From Syngnathus acus (Eukaryota; Chordata; Actinopteri; Syngnathiformes; Syngnathidae), in assembly GCF_901709675.1 (NCBI RefSeq), contig NC_051088.1:1545664-1609663 (forward strand): a DNA stretch of 64,000 nucleotides, read 5' to 3'. The position numbers and the translations under genes are program-made. Positions 33,200 to 44,077 of the stretch are shown piece by piece. The notes below the pieces were generated by a model. That model had not been told where the DNA came from. It was given only the letters and a program-made list of their open reading frames with translations, and did no database searches. How positions within the stretch are numbered: the stretch's first letter is position 1; each line of letters opens with the position of its first letter.

Positions 33200-34525
33200 T
33201 GGTCTATTCAGGGGTGCTGGAGAGGAGGGTCCATCGGGAGGTCGAACCTCAGATTCAGGAGGAGCAGTGTGGCTTTCGTCCTGGCCGTGGAACAGTGGAC
33301 CAGCTCTACACCCTCGGCAGGATCCTCGAGGGTGCATGGGAGTTCGCCCGACCAGTCCACATGTGTTTTGTGGACTTGGAGAAGGCGTTCGACCGTGTCC
33401 CTCGGGAGGCTCTGTGGAGGGTGCTTCGGGAGTACGGGGTGCCGGGCCAACTGATAAGGGTGGTTCGGTCCCTGTATCACTGATGCCAGAATTTGGTCCG
33501 CATTTCCGGCAGTAAGTCGGATTCGTTCCCAGTGAGGGTTGGACTCCGCCAAGGCTGCCCTTTGTCACCGATTCTGTTCATAATTTTTATGGACAGAATT
33601 TCTAGGCGCAGCCGAGGCTTTGAGGGAGTCCGGTTTGGGGACCTCAGCATCGCGTCTCTGCTTTTTGCAGACGACGTGGTGCTGTTGTCTTCTTCAGGCC
33701 GTGATCTCCAGCTCTCACTGGAGCAGTTTGCAGCCTAGTGTGAAGCGGTCGGGATGAGGGTCAGCACCTCCAAATCCGAGTCCATGATCCTCGGTCGGAA
33801 AAGGGTGGAATGCCCTCTCCGGATCGGGGATGAGATCCTGCCCCAAGTGGAGGAGTTCAAGTATCTTGGGGTCTTGTTCACGATGAGGGGAGGATGGAGT
33901 GCGAGATCGACAGGTGGATCGGTGCAGCGTCGGCAGTAATGCGGACTCTGTACCGGTCTGTCGTGGTAAAGAGAGAGCTGAGCCAAAAGGCAAAGCTCTC
34001 AATTTACCGGTCGATTTACACTCCTACCCTCACCTATGGTCACGAGCTATAGGTTGTGACCAAAAGAACGAGATCCTGGATACAAGCGGCCGAAATGAGT
34101 TTTCTTCGCAGGATGTCCGGGCTCTCCTTCAGAGATAGGGTGAGAAGCTCGGTCATCCGGGAGAGACTCAGAGTAGAGTCGCTACTCCTCCATGTTGAGA
34201 GGAGCCAGATGAGGTGGCTCGGGCATCTCATCAGGATGCCCCCTGGACGCCTCCCTGGGGAGGTGTTCCGGGCATATCCCACCGGTAGGAGACCCCGGGG
34301 ACGACCCAGGACGCGCTGGAGAGACTATGTCTCTCAGCTGGCCTGGGAACGCCTTGGGATCCCCCGGGATGAGCTGATTGAAGTGGCTGGGGAGAGGGAA
34401 GTCTGGGAGTACCTCCTGAAGCTGCTGTCCCCGCGACCCGACCCCGGATAAGCGGAAGAAGATGGATGGATGGATGTTTCCACGTCTGTGGGCAAAGTCA
34501 TGCTTGTTCAAGGACGAGTTTAGTC

Positions 34526-34835
34526 GATCCTCCTTTTGCAGAAATAAGTCTAAACACTTCTTATGGCTTCCAATGAGAGTCTGGATTCTGGTTGAAGGTA
34601 TTTTTGACCATTCTTCTTGACAAAATATCTCCAGTTCAGTCAGGTTTGACGGTTTCCAAGCATGGACATCCTGCTTTAAATCACACCACAGATTTTCAAT
34701 AATATTCAGGTTTGGGGACTGAGATGGCCATTCCAGAATGTTGTACTTGTTCTTCTGGATGAATGCCTTAATAGAATTTGAGCAGTGTTTGGGGTGGTTG
34801 TCTTGTTGAGGTATCCAGCCCCTACGCATCTTCAA
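34526..34835 (-). pseudogene. Tc1-like transposase C-terminal fragment
   Basis: On the minus strand it reads QQDNHPKHCSNSIKAFIQKN, then ILEWPSQSPNLNIIENLWCD and LKQDVHAWKPSN. These hold the second D (QQDN) and the E of the DD34E catalytic triad (NIIENLW) of Tc1 elements. Both terminal repeats and the N-terminal half are missing. It lies directly between the Rex3-like tail and a pogo-like fragment. Confidence 0.85.
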
Positions 34836-35953
34836 CTTGCGTAAAAGCATTGTCCGAGCCCCATCCACCGTCCCTGGACAGCCACCCGGCCGAGCGCCGG
34901 CGCCCGACTTCAATCCACGAAAGTGAAAGAAAGCTCCGTCGAGTGACGCGCGACGTCGCGCTGCTGACGTCAGCAGCGCGACGCGACGTCGCGGTCGCGC
35001 GTCAGCAGCGCGACGTCGCGTCAGCAGCGCGACGTCGCGTCAGCAGCGCGGCGGTTGTTTACATAAAGGACAAAGATCGACTCGTCCAGGGACGGTGGAT
35101 GGGGCTCGGACAATGCTTTTACGCACGCCCGGTGCTACTCTACCGAGCTGTCTTTCACCTCCGTGGATGGAAGTCGAGGGCCGGCGCTCAGCCGGGTGGC
35201 TGTCCGAGGACGGTGGATGGGGCTCGGTCATCGCTTTTACGCACGCCCGGTCCTATTGTATGGAGCTCTCTTCCACTTCCGTGGCTGGAAGTCCACGCCG
35301 CCACACGCCTGTAAGTTTGTTTTGTTAAATAAAGAGCCGTTTACCAAACCCACGTCTTTCCTTGAACTTTGTTAACGCTACAATATAGTTATATAGTAGA
35401 TCTGTGGAATAACGACGAGGCTGACGTCAGGGCGCACGCGCGGCGATGTTGACAAAGGACGAGGAATTTGATCGATGGATTTAATGATTTAGAGTGCACA
35501 GATGGTTTGATAACATTATTGCTTATATAATAGTTATTTGATATATAATTTATATATCGTTATATGGGCCTGTGGAATATTTTTAAGTGCAAGAGCCATC
35601 AGCGGCGCGCACGCATTGTTGACAAAGGACGAATGATGGATTTAATGAATTGGAGTGACGCAGATGGTTTTATTAACGTGTTATTTATGTAATAGTTTTT
35701 TGAATAACTCTGAATTTTACGTCAGGGCCGTTCTCAGCTCTTAGTTTGTGTTTATGTCACGTTAGCATACCTATCGTTTAGCCTGTTGTTGCTCTTTCAT
35801 GACTGTTCTTGGTGTTGGATTTTGTCGAATAAATTGCCCCCCAAAATGCGACTTATACTCCGGAGCGACTTATATGTTTTTTTTCACTTTTTTGGGCATT
35901 TTATGGCTGGTGCGACTTATACTCCGGTGCGACTTATAGTCCGAAAATTACGG
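34836..35953 (+). mobile_element. pogo-like element (family A), 5'-truncated
   Basis: The interior matches 961-2106, and the right end GACTTATAGTCCGAAAATTA with CGG finishes at 35953 before TA (35954-35955). It contains the GC-rich palindromic repeat (34944-35053) and 118-bp type units (about 35085-35300). The left terminal repeat is missing. Confidence 0.8.
34944..35053. repeat. CpG-rich palindromic 19-bp tandem repeat
   Basis: Units close to GTCAGCAGCGCGACGTCGC repeat three to four times, each holding the palindrome GCGACGTCGC. A related single unit lies at 958-985 in the first family A copy. Confidence 0.85.
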
Positions 35954-35955
35954 TA

Positions 35956-36770
35956 CATTTCATTTTTACTACTGTCTACTGTTGAGCTGTTTGTCTGATC
36001 GCAGTTTGTTTTGTGTGTGCGCCATTTGATTGATAGCTTCGGCGCGCTCCTTTAAGTTTTCCTCGCATCGTATGAGTAGCCGTTACGCAGCGCCACGGCG
36101 ACCAACGGTCGCCAACAAATGTATTTTGTTGTCTCGACTTATGTTTGGTGTGTTGCCGAGAGTAGTTCCTTTATGGTTATTTAGTATAGTGGAGCCGTTA
36201 CGTCCAGTCAGTTATGTAATGTGTGCCGTCGTGTTGTGTGACGTCAGAGGTTGAGCGTTGACTTACGTGCTGTATTTCTCTGTTGCAGAACCACACACAC
36301 ACACCACACACACACACACACACACACCCTTCACACGCTTCATACAATAATCACGCACACAAGAATCACATTCACACACCCAAAGACACCCTTGTTCACT
36401 ACACACACCTGCTCTCACGTCCTTACGACCAAACGTGTGTGCTATACCCTTTTGCCAGTTTGCCTGTATGCCCTTATGAGCCACATTGCCTGTTACTTTT
36501 TTGTCAATAATTCAGTAAAGCAACCAAAACTGAACCACGTCTTCCCTCCTGTGTTCTGACCGACACCCGGGGTCGAAAAGAACATACCTTCCGAGCCAAC
36601 CACCTATACAGTCTTCAGCCTCCCCAACAGAAACGTAGCGACAATCTACAATGAAAGCGGCCGCTTTCAAGAGCTCGACGGGATCATTTGTTTCAGATGT
36701 ACTGTAATTATTTTCTGTATAAAAATTTAATTCTAAAAGTGTTCGAAAAGTCTTTTTTCAAACTTGAGTC
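35956..36770. other. Unclassified sequence with CA microsatellite
   Basis: It contains a CA/CACC repeat (36292-36330) and an AGTAAAGCAACC stretch followed by CACCCGGGGTCG near 36570, which could be the end of an old LTR. Evidence is too weak to call one. No gene was seen. Confidence 0.35.
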
Positions 36771-36827
36771 TTGAAAAAGAGGGGGTCGTCTTATAATCAG
36801 AGTCGTCTTATATTCGGGCCAATACGG
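36771..36827. mobile_element. Terminal fragment of another TA-target DNA element
   Basis: GTCGTCTTATAATCAGAGTC and TATTCGGGCCAATACGG, ending before TA, resemble the end of a pogo-like element with GTCTTATA subterminal repeats. No left end was found in the window. Confidence 0.5.
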
Positions 36828-37284
36828 TATTATGAATAAAATGGTATACGTACGTACGTGGATGTTTTTATTTCATGTGGTGATATGATCACACAGCATT
36901 GTATTAGCACAGAAAAGAGACACATACGTGTCTCTCATGCACAGCAAAGGTGTGCTGCGAGACGGCTCACCTCTAATAGTGAACATGCATTTAAGACAAA
37001 CATATTCATTTTATTATTGGATAGAAATGAGATCAGAGAGATAAGACGAAATAACTTATATACTGTACAGCCTAAATCAATCAAAAACATATTGGAGTAA
37101 TTTCTCCAAGACTGTTAACAGAACTAATAAGGGTGAAGCTTATTGAAACTGCCGTTTTGTGAAATTCAACTCTGGGGCTGAAAGTTTAGTATTGGGGCTC
37201 AGTACCCATCCCTAGTCATGTCTGGTTAAAAATTCACTTTAACGGCACGCCTGGCAAGCAAAACTGAACTCTGTGAGGCTAGGT

Positions 37285-38362
37285 CAAGGGTTGGCAACCT
37301 GCGGCTCCAGAGCCGCATGCGGCTCTTTAGCACCCCCCTAGCGGCTCCCTGGAATTTTTGCAAAAATGTGTGAAAATGGAAAAATAGTTTTTTTTATTGT
37401 TGTTGCTGCTGTTGTTGTTGTTTTTTTAAATATGGTTTTTAGATGGTAATCACAACACAACAATACTTATGCTGTAAAAATGTATGTAGTTGTAAATATT
37501 AAAAACACCGAATTTAAGAATGACGCCAAATAACAAAATTGCGTCATAGCTGCGACACAGCACAGGTGAGTTGTAAACAAACAGGTGTGTGAGTGATGAG
37601 CCATGGATTCAAAAAGCAAAAAGAGAAAGAGTGCCGATGAGAACAGAGGCTTTAAGAAAGAATGGACTGAACTATTTGCTTTCATTGCCAATGCTGAAGC
37701 ATTGCCTCCATGTTTGATTTGCAATGAGAAGTTGTCAAATAACAAGAGCAATTTGGAGCGACATTTTCAGCTAAAGCATGCTAAATTTGCTGCCGATCAC
37801 GCAGTTGGAACTGAGAGGAAAGGTGCAATTGCAGTTTCAAGAAGTGGATTGCATCTCCAAACTCTACTACTGCTGCAAGTTTTGTTGCAGCCCCGGAGAT
37901 AATAAAGCACGGAAACCATTCACCGATGGCGAGTACATGAAGGATTCAATTCATTAAAATATCAGTGCCTATTTTCGGACTTCAAAAACAAAACCAAGAT
38001 CATTCAGAAATTAAAGACATGCCTCTCCGCACAAACAATATCACCGATCAGCAGATCAAGGACATTAATTCAGCTCCAGCTTTCTCAATTGCCTGTGATG
38101 GATGAGTCGTGTGACGTGACCCATATCGAACAGACAGCGCTGCTATGCAGGTACGTGAACTCTAATGGGCCTCAAGAAGAAATGATCAAATTGACACCAC
38201 TATTTTTCTTTAAATTATTTTAATAGTAGGCATACAACTTATGTATTGACAGTCTATGTTGCATTATAAAAGGCTTTTAGATTTTTGTGGCTCCAGACAG
38301 GTATGTTTTGGGGTTTTTTGGGCCAATATGGCTCTTTGAACATTTTCGGTTGCCGAACCCTG
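37285..38362 (+). mobile_element. hAT element with partial transposase, exact 8-bp TSD
   Basis: The ends are CAAGGGTTGGCAACC and GGTTGCCGAACCCTG. The duplication GGCTAGGT is perfect (37277-37284, 38363-38370). It carries a broken transposase (37603-37902 and degraded frames to about 38190). Confidence 0.92.
37603..37902 (+). pseudogene. hAT transposase N-terminus (GTF2IRD2-like)
   Basis: It starts MDSKSKKRKSADENRGFKKE, then CLICNEKLSNNKSNLERHFQ and LKHAKFAADH, a BED-like C2H2 finger followed by the usual basic linker. A frameshift near 37850 is followed by recognisable downstream residues in other frames (EYMKDS, SRSRTLIQLQ, MDESCDVTHIEQTAL). Most of the catalytic core is deleted. Confidence 0.8.
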
Positions 38363-38370
38363 GGCTAGGT

Positions 38371-39063
38371 TAACCAAAACTCTTGATGAGTGATTTGTTT
38401 CAGTCCAGCATTTTTTGTTTTTGACGGGTCACTTTCAGAGTAGTTATGTACGTATGAGTGGAACGCTTAGACATGCATTAGCATCTGGTGAGTAGGGTGA
38501 TTTATTTTCATCATATTTACATTATTTTCAAGTTTTTATATTGATTGTGAGCTGCTATATTGTAGTGTAGAGGTTTGCCACACATTGGCCTCTTACGTTT
38601 GTGGATATAAATTTAGATTATGTAAGCAATGCGTCTGATTGCATATTCGTACACATCTGACCTGTACTTCACCAAAAGCTCAATATGCGCTCTGCAAAAG
38701 ACTACAATCATAAGACAGCTGACCCCAGGGGGCAGGAACCGTATCATTCCGCAAATAACAAAAATTCAGCATGTAACTGACACCCATTATTAATAGATAT
38801 CTTTTTTTTAACTACTACTTTCTTGAATAACTTCCAGTAAGCTTTCAAAGAAGAAAACAAACAAAATGATAAAAAATCAATCAGTGAACAGGTATATCCG
38901 TGGTTGTCTAACCCCCCCCCCCCCCTCAAGTATGATGGGAGCTACTGTACTAATCTGAGCAGTGTGAACATTATCTGAAACGGAGATAAATTCAACTGTA
39001 GCACTAAAATGACACTGTTTTTAATGTGTGGTCAATTGAGACAGTCACGTGTTGTCAACACAC
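38371..39063. other. Intron flank, no feature recognised
   Basis: AT-rich intron next to lama5 exon 11, with a C-run (38911-38925). Nothing else was recognised. Confidence 0.5.
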
Positions 39064-39164
39064 CTGACAGCGGTCGCAGTAAGGTCCAATCACTCCGGGT
39101 TTGCAGCGACATTGCCCAGTATGCGGGTTGCATGAATCGGTACCACATGGTGAACAAATGCATT
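39064..39164 (-). CDS. lama5: lama5 exon 11 of those seen (LE module)
   Basis: 101 bp, acceptor GTACAG, donor GTGTG. It encodes [20 protein letters not shown] then [13 protein letters not shown]. The CxPCGTxxCxPHxGxC pattern matches a LAMA5 LE module. It enters two bases into a codon and ends in phase 0. Confidence 0.9.
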
Positions 39165-39243
39165 CTGTACAACAACAACAACAGGTTTTAAAGGTGTGCT
39201 GATCAAACAACTACTTTGTTGACCTATCATCACTCAGACGTAC

Positions 39244-39458
39244 GGGTGCAGTTTTTGGCAGCGATGGCATCACCGTAGTAACCAGCAGCACACTCGTTGC
39301 AGCGAGGCCCTGTTGTGTTGTGCATGCAGCTCAGACACTCGCCCGTCAGTGGGTGGCAGTCGATGAACAGCGTGTTGGGGTCTGTATTGCCGTTGCAATT
39401 GCATAGTTGGCATGTGCTGCCCAGCATCATAGGGTTACCATAGTATCCGGGGGCGCAC
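39244..39458 (-). CDS. lama5: lama5 exon 10 of those seen (LE modules)
   Basis: 215 bp, acceptor GACAG, donor GTACGT. It encodes [20 protein letters not shown], then [20 protein letters not shown] and [20 protein letters not shown]. These complete one LE module and most of another; an NTT sequon is present. Only 79 bp separate it from exon 11. Confidence 0.93.
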
Positions 39459-39471
39459 CTGTCAAGAGGCC

Positions 39472-40040
39472 AATGTTAAAAACAGTGTTAAAAAAAAAAA
39501 GTTTGTGCAGTCAGCATGTTGCAATAGTGTGGTTTTGTAGTAATACTTGTAATACTTGTGTGCAAGTATTATTAAAATGTCAAATGTGGTGCTTTTTGTT
39601 TTTAAGTTGTGCTTTTATTATACATGCACGTGTGGACTATGATAAAAGAAAGGTATATAAAGTAAATAACGTGACAGGCAGCACAAAACACAGCATAACA
39701 CACAGCACATCGGACAGATGACAGTGACCAAACAAAGAATGATCAGAAAGGGGGGAAGTAAATAAAAACAAATTGACGAGATCATTCGAAACACCTGGAC
39801 TAGACACAAGTGGCTGAGGGAGCTGATTGAAAGACACAGGAGGGTGTAGCTAACTACAACAGGTGGAAACAATTACTTGACGAGATAGACATTGACGATG
39901 AGGAGAACAAGGAAATGTGACATTGAACAAAAGAAACACAAACCAAATCAAAATCAAAACCAAATAAACTAAGCCCATGACACACTTCACCCAGCAGTAG
40001 CCCAATTTCCACCGGCACCCTGTTGGGCAACAGCACCGGT
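39472..40040. other. Intron between exons 9 and 10, left part
   Basis: Intron with a poly-A run (39489-39499) and short direct repeats (TAATACTTG at 39540-39560). A SINE follows at 40041. No other feature was recognised. Confidence 0.45.
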
Positions 40041-40355
40041 AGCGGACGTGGCCTAGTGGTAGAGTGTCCGCCCTGAGACTGGAAGGTTGTGGGTTCAAAC
40101 CCCGGCCGGGTCATACCAAAGACTATAAAAATGGGACCCATTGCCTCCCTGCTTGGCACTCAGCATTAAGGGTTGGAATTGGGGGGTTAGATCACCAAAT
40201 GATTCCTGAGCGCGGCACCGCTGCTGCTCACTGCTCCCCTCTCCCCCAGGGGATGGATCAAAATCACACGGGGATGGGTTAAATGCAGAGGACAAATTTC
40301 ACCACACCCAGATGTGTGTGTGACGATCATTGGGACTTTAACTTTAACTTTAACC
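40041..40355 (+). mobile_element. tRNA-derived SINE (family 1)
   Basis: The A box GCCTAGTGGTAGAGTGTC, B box GGTTCAAACCC and repeated ACTTTA tail are all present. A separate dispersed-repeat remnant (GCCCTTCCTGACACAACACT, 40430-40450) follows it. Confidence 0.88.
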
Positions 40356-40632
40356 TGGGCTACGACCAATCTGGTACGGAAAATCGATTTGTTCTCTGCA
40401 TGTTTTGGTTGGCTTGTTTTATGTCGAATGCCCTTCCTGACACAACACTCATTTATCCAGGCTTGGGACTGGCATTCAGAATGTACTGGCTGCGCACCCC
40501 ATGTGGCTGAGTTTAAAAGAAAGGTAGTGCCTAACAAAAATGACAATCATGGTTCTAAAACAAACAATGTTCTTATTTTCCTACTTCCACTGTTCTGTTA
40601 ATGTGCTAATTGTTGTTGTTTTGTTAGCTTAC

Positions 40633-40713
40633 CTTTCACATTGCGGTCCGGCGTAACCGGGCATGCACAAGCAATGCATGTGCTCGTTTTTCTCCACGCA
40701 ACCAAGGGCGAAA
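40633..40713 (-). CDS. lama5: lama5 exon 9 of those seen (LE)
   Basis: 81 bp, acceptor CTGCAG, donor GTAAGC. It encodes FALGCVEKNEHMHCLCMPGY then AGPQCE. The split codon at its start gives the second N of PSNNFA. The CVxxxxxxxCLCxPGYAGxxCE pattern is that of LAMA5. Confidence 0.9.
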
Positions 40714-40778
40714 CTGCAGACACAAAGTTAGTCAGTTAGTGCAGATGCGACGGTCTCATATTTTTTTGTAGTACTGAC

Positions 40779-40906
40779 TTGTTGGATGGTTCTATGAGTG
40801 GACATGGACAACTGGAACACGACAGCAGCTGCCCATCAACATTATTGCTGACAAAACCACCCTGGCATTTCTCACAATGGTCACCAGCAGTGTTGTGTTG
40901 ACAGTT
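40779..40906 (-). CDS. lama5: lama5 exon 8 of those seen (LE)
   Basis: 128 bp, acceptor TGCCAG, donor GTCAGT. It encodes [20 protein letters not shown] then [11 protein letters not shown]. It is the first exon after a 12.6-kb intron that begins at 53521, and starts in phase 0 as exon 7 requires. Confidence 0.92.
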
Positions 40907-41100
40907 CTGGCAGACACACAAGCACACAGAACAACAAAACAGATAGAAATTAGAATTAGACATTAGGAAACAAATATATAAAGCATACATAAAGTGATAA
41001 ATATAGAGGTTGAGTGAAATAACATCTAATGACATCCATAGTTCTAAAATGATCAAAAGATATGTGCAAATTCACTGGGGAAACTATAAGTGAGAACCGC

Positions 41101-41424
41101 AGGAGTGTCATATTTGTCGCGGGCCGCATCATAGTTATAGTTTCTCCTCGGGGGGCCATTATGATTGTCAACGTCTTCTATATACAGTATAGGTACAAAA
41201 CAACAGATGAATAACTAGTTTTGAAATCAGAGGAAAAAAATGCTCAAATAGTTCAAAAAGACTAATAGTAATATAAATTGCAAGCAATGTCTCTAATTTT
41301 TTATGTTAAGACAATTTGTAATTTTAGTAATGACACAAAATTGATGCAAATGTTTTCTTCGCGGGACATATAAAATGATGTGGCAGGCCGTATCTGGCCC
41401 CCGGGCCTTGAGTTTGACACATAT
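41101..41424. mobile_element. hAT fragment related to 14945-15767
   Basis: The left part has CAGGAGTGTCATATTTGTCG followed by CGGGCCGCATC. The right part has CTGGCCCCCGGGCCTTGAGT with TTGACACAT, the mirrored terminus of the family. No clean 8-bp duplication was found. Confidence 0.6.
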
Positions 41425-41432
41425 GCTTAGAG

Positions 41433-41644
41433 CAGGGTCACCAACTCCGGTCCTCAAGGGCGCCAATCCAGCCTGTTTTAGGTGCAGCCCTACAACAACA
41501 CACCTGATTCAAATAATCAGGATCGCTATCAGCCTTAATAGAGCTTGGTGATGAGCTGATCATTTGAATCAGGTGTGTTGTTGTTGGGCTGCACCTAAAA
41601 CAGGCTGGATTGGCGCCCTTGAGGACCGGAGTTGGTGACCCCTG
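41433..41644. mobile_element. Palindromic hAT-type MITE
   Basis: The 212-bp element is almost one large palindrome. It begins CAGGGTCACCAACTCCGGTC and ends with the complement. Flanking GCTTAGAG (41425-41432) and CTTTAGAG (41645-41652) look like a slightly decayed 8-bp duplication. Confidence 0.85.
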
Positions 41645-41769
41645 CTTTAGAGGGAAAAGGACCACTCGATGAAAGTGAAAGAACTTGTGGATAACTGCTG
41701 GTATGGATAATCAAGAATTTTCTCTTTTTATAGAAGACATTTTCTCCCCAAGTTTGTAACATAGTACTT

Positions 41770-41850
41770 ACCTTATTTTCCGCACTATAGGCGCACTTAA
41801 AAACCACAGTGCGCCTTATATGCAGAGCGCTTTATGTATGGATCAATTGA
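41770..41850. mobile_element. Family C pogo terminal fragment
   Basis: TTTTCCGCACTATAGGCGCA and CAGTGCGCCTTATA resemble the paired ends of the family C elements at 17032 and 57278, nearly joined. It is probably a minimal or collapsed copy. Confidence 0.5.
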
Positions 41851-41918
41851 TGAATTTGTTGATCTGTAGTATATTTTATTCTGGTCGTATGCAATGTATA
41901 TTTCACTTGTAAGCCTAA

Positions 41919-42298
41919 GTGTGACCAGGTCACGCTCGTGTGGGATTTTATGGGGCCTGGTCCAGGAAGGCAGACTTTCTGGCACTAGGATGTATAGATA
42001 GAGCTGTTGGCCATCTGTGTAGAATCAGCAAGGCAGTTTGGCGGGTCAGAGGTCATCCAGCCGCCCTCGCGTGCAGGCGCCCGAGTGAGGTGGGTGCGCG
42101 GGGAATATAATTCGAGGGCGGGAAGACTTGGGGGACTTGACACTTTTGGCTAGAGAGAGACACTTCAATTCTGACATCGGTTGAATAAAATCTTTCCCCA
42201 ATCAGCCGCGTGTCACTGAAGTTTTCCTTCCCCAAGCCAGCCACCTTTCCACCGCTTGCTTTTGAAGACCAGCTGACCACCGAAGAGAATTCACCACA
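41919..42298 (+). mobile_element. Candidate LTR of a retrovirus-like element
   Basis: It begins TGTGACCAGGTCACGCTCGT and ends GAATTCACCACA. It has an AATATAATTCGAG TATA-like site near 42104, an AATAAAATC polyadenylation signal near 42185, and is followed at once by TTTTCGGCGTCACGAACAG, which resembles the primer-binding region after retroviral LTRs. No second LTR was found in the window. Boundaries are inferred from TG/CA ends. Confidence 0.5.
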
Positions 42299-42631
42299 TT
42301 TTCGGCGTCACGAACAGTGCTCGTGTTCTCCGGGGAGCCCTTGTCCGCCTGGGTGCGAGTGCGTAGTGCCTGGCCGGCCGGCAGGCTGAGATTAAGTTGA
42401 GAAGCTTTCACTCACAGTTATCGCGGTATGCTCGTGCCTAGTGTGGAAGGGGGAGGGGGGCTCCAACGGGGAATAGTTAATGGATCTTGTGTGGCCGTGG
42501 CTGGGGGAGGGGGGGGGGGGGGGTTAATTTGTCTCCCCTAGTTAAATGTAGTCAAAATATAAATTTTGAAAGGGGGGAGTGGCTCCTAAATGGAAATGAC
42601 AAAATACAATAAAAATAGAAAAAAGAAAATA
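42299..42631 (+). promoter_or_regulatory. Putative primer-binding site and leader
   Basis: The sequence CGGCGTCACGAACAG directly after the candidate LTR is where a tRNA primer-binding site is expected; the tRNA cannot be assigned. The rest is non-coding with long G-runs (42502-42522). A family D pogo element interrupts at 42632 and the leader-like sequence resumes at 43428. Confidence 0.35.
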
Positions 42632-43425
42632 CTGTCTTTTTCCATGTATAATGCGCAAAATTTAACTAATTTATTGCCCTAAAATCTGGGGTGCGCATTA
42701 TACATGGGTACTTTATTTTTTTTTTGAAGAAAATCTCCCTCGAAATAAAACTTGAAATCACCTTTCTTCTTGTTTGTTGTCAATCGCGCATCGCATTCAG
42801 CCATCCTGCCCAACACACTTAGTCAGTAAAATTCATAATTGACGACACATCGTTTGATGCGATGGTGCAATCCTTGATGGTGTGTTATTGTCAAATATTG
42901 TTTGTTTTTTAATCTCCATCACAAACCGGATATCATACGGAGGCCGCCATTACAGATGCCCAGAACGGATGCGCAAGACACGTCAGCTATATACTAAAGA
43001 GCGAGAGTTCAGTTCTAAACCTAAATGCGTATTACAGGTAATATTTTATTTCACAACAGTTTGCCTTGTTCCTTTCGTCTCTGCTGTTCACTTCAAACAC
43101 GCTCCATACGAACACAATGCTCTCGTATCAGACGCTTGCTCGATCACCTGCTCGTTTGCTGTCACAATGTACCCTACACAAATCCGAAACATTTCTTCGC
43201 TATCGAGTTTGCTAGCGCATGCGCAGTGATACTGACTGGCAGAATAACATCCGGTTGTTCCCAAAGATGATCTTTTTTCAGAAATAATTTTACGTTTACG
43301 GACTTAAGTAGGAGTCAAAATTTGGGTGCGTATTATATATGGGTACAGGCTTTTTTCCAGCATCGACATGCCATTTTTAGGGTGTGTATTATACATGGGG
43401 GCGTATTATATATGGAAAATTACGG
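42632..43425. mobile_element. pogo-like element (family D), copy 2
   Basis: About 90% like 25815-26572, with additional TATATATGG variants at the right end. TA flanks both sides (42630-42631 and 43426-43427). 794 bp, no transposase. Confidence 0.85.
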
Positions 43426-43721
43426 TAATAATAAAAATGGAACAATAACATAGAACTTAGGGGGAATGTGCACAATGAGTGAGAGACATGTCTGGTGTGA
43501 ATGATGAAAGGTGAAAGAAAATGTCCCGAGAGAGTGGGCACGTGAAACAGGACAGGATGTCATGGCTGATCGGCTGTCACGAGAGAAGAAAAATAGAAAA
43601 GTCCCATAAAACGTGGACTTTTGTTTGGAGACAGATCCGGATGAGGATGTAAACTTTATGACGCGGAAACACACTGCGTTTGGACACTGCTCGCGACATG
43701 AGACACGTGAGCCGCAAAGCC

Positions 43722-43837
43722 TCCCGGTGGACAGCTGGTGCGTTAGTCTTTTAAGGGTAACTTACCGGGATGGGCTGGTAGGCCGCGGTTCTACCCAAGT
43801 CGGCACGGTCCGATCCCGCTTGTCGAGACCTACCAGC
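43722..43837 (+). ncRNA. Candidate structured RNA element, copy A
   Basis: Two stem-loops can be drawn. The first is closed by TCCCGGT (43722-43728) with ACCGGGA, around a TTAGTCTT/AAGGGTAA inner stem. The second is closed by GCTGGTAGG (43774-43782) and CCTACCAGC (43829-43837), with inner TCGGCA/TGTCGA. Copy B at about 44078-44190 keeps these stems through compensatory changes. It lies in the leader-like region after the candidate LTR. No known RNA family was recognised. Confidence 0.4.
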
Positions 43838-44077
43838 GGCAGCATTTGTTTCGGTCAAAGTCGGAGAAAAAGGGAGGCCTGCGGCAGACTGCGTTTGGTA
43901 AATAGGAGAAGTGCGCTCCCTCGGCAGACCGTAGCTGTGTGAATGATGAAGAGAAGATGACGTCGAGGAGAGAAATCGGCCAGGTCCGGACCGAAGAGTG
44001 CCGTAGAGAAAGAAGCGCACAATCCACATTATGTTTGGGCACTGATCAGATTAGGGGTGTGTGGGGGTCACAAGGCC

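Larger units (their letters stand above)
30573..34474 (+). mobile_element. Rex3/RTE-like LINE, almost full length, two SINE insertions
   Basis: Order on the plus strand: a GC-rich 5' region, endonuclease ([17 protein letters not shown] near 31008, [15 protein letters not shown] near 31300, [14 protein letters not shown] near 31410), linker, SINE (32163-32480), RT start (GGKAPGVDEIRPEFL), SINE (32885-33199), RT (QCGFRPGRGTVDQL, FVDLEKAFDRVPREAL, LRQGCPLSPILF, FADDVVLL), C-terminal WLGHLIRMPPGRLP and GRRPRGRPRTRWRDYV, then a GATG-type tail at 34460-34474. Frameshifts, an endonuclease deletion near 31570 and the SINEs inactivate it. FADD is the catalytic box. Confidence 0.85.

Noticed and set aside
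39850-40159. Minus-strand frame across the SINE at 40041
   Set aside because: Most of it is antisense SINE sequence; equivalent frames occur in every copy of the family.
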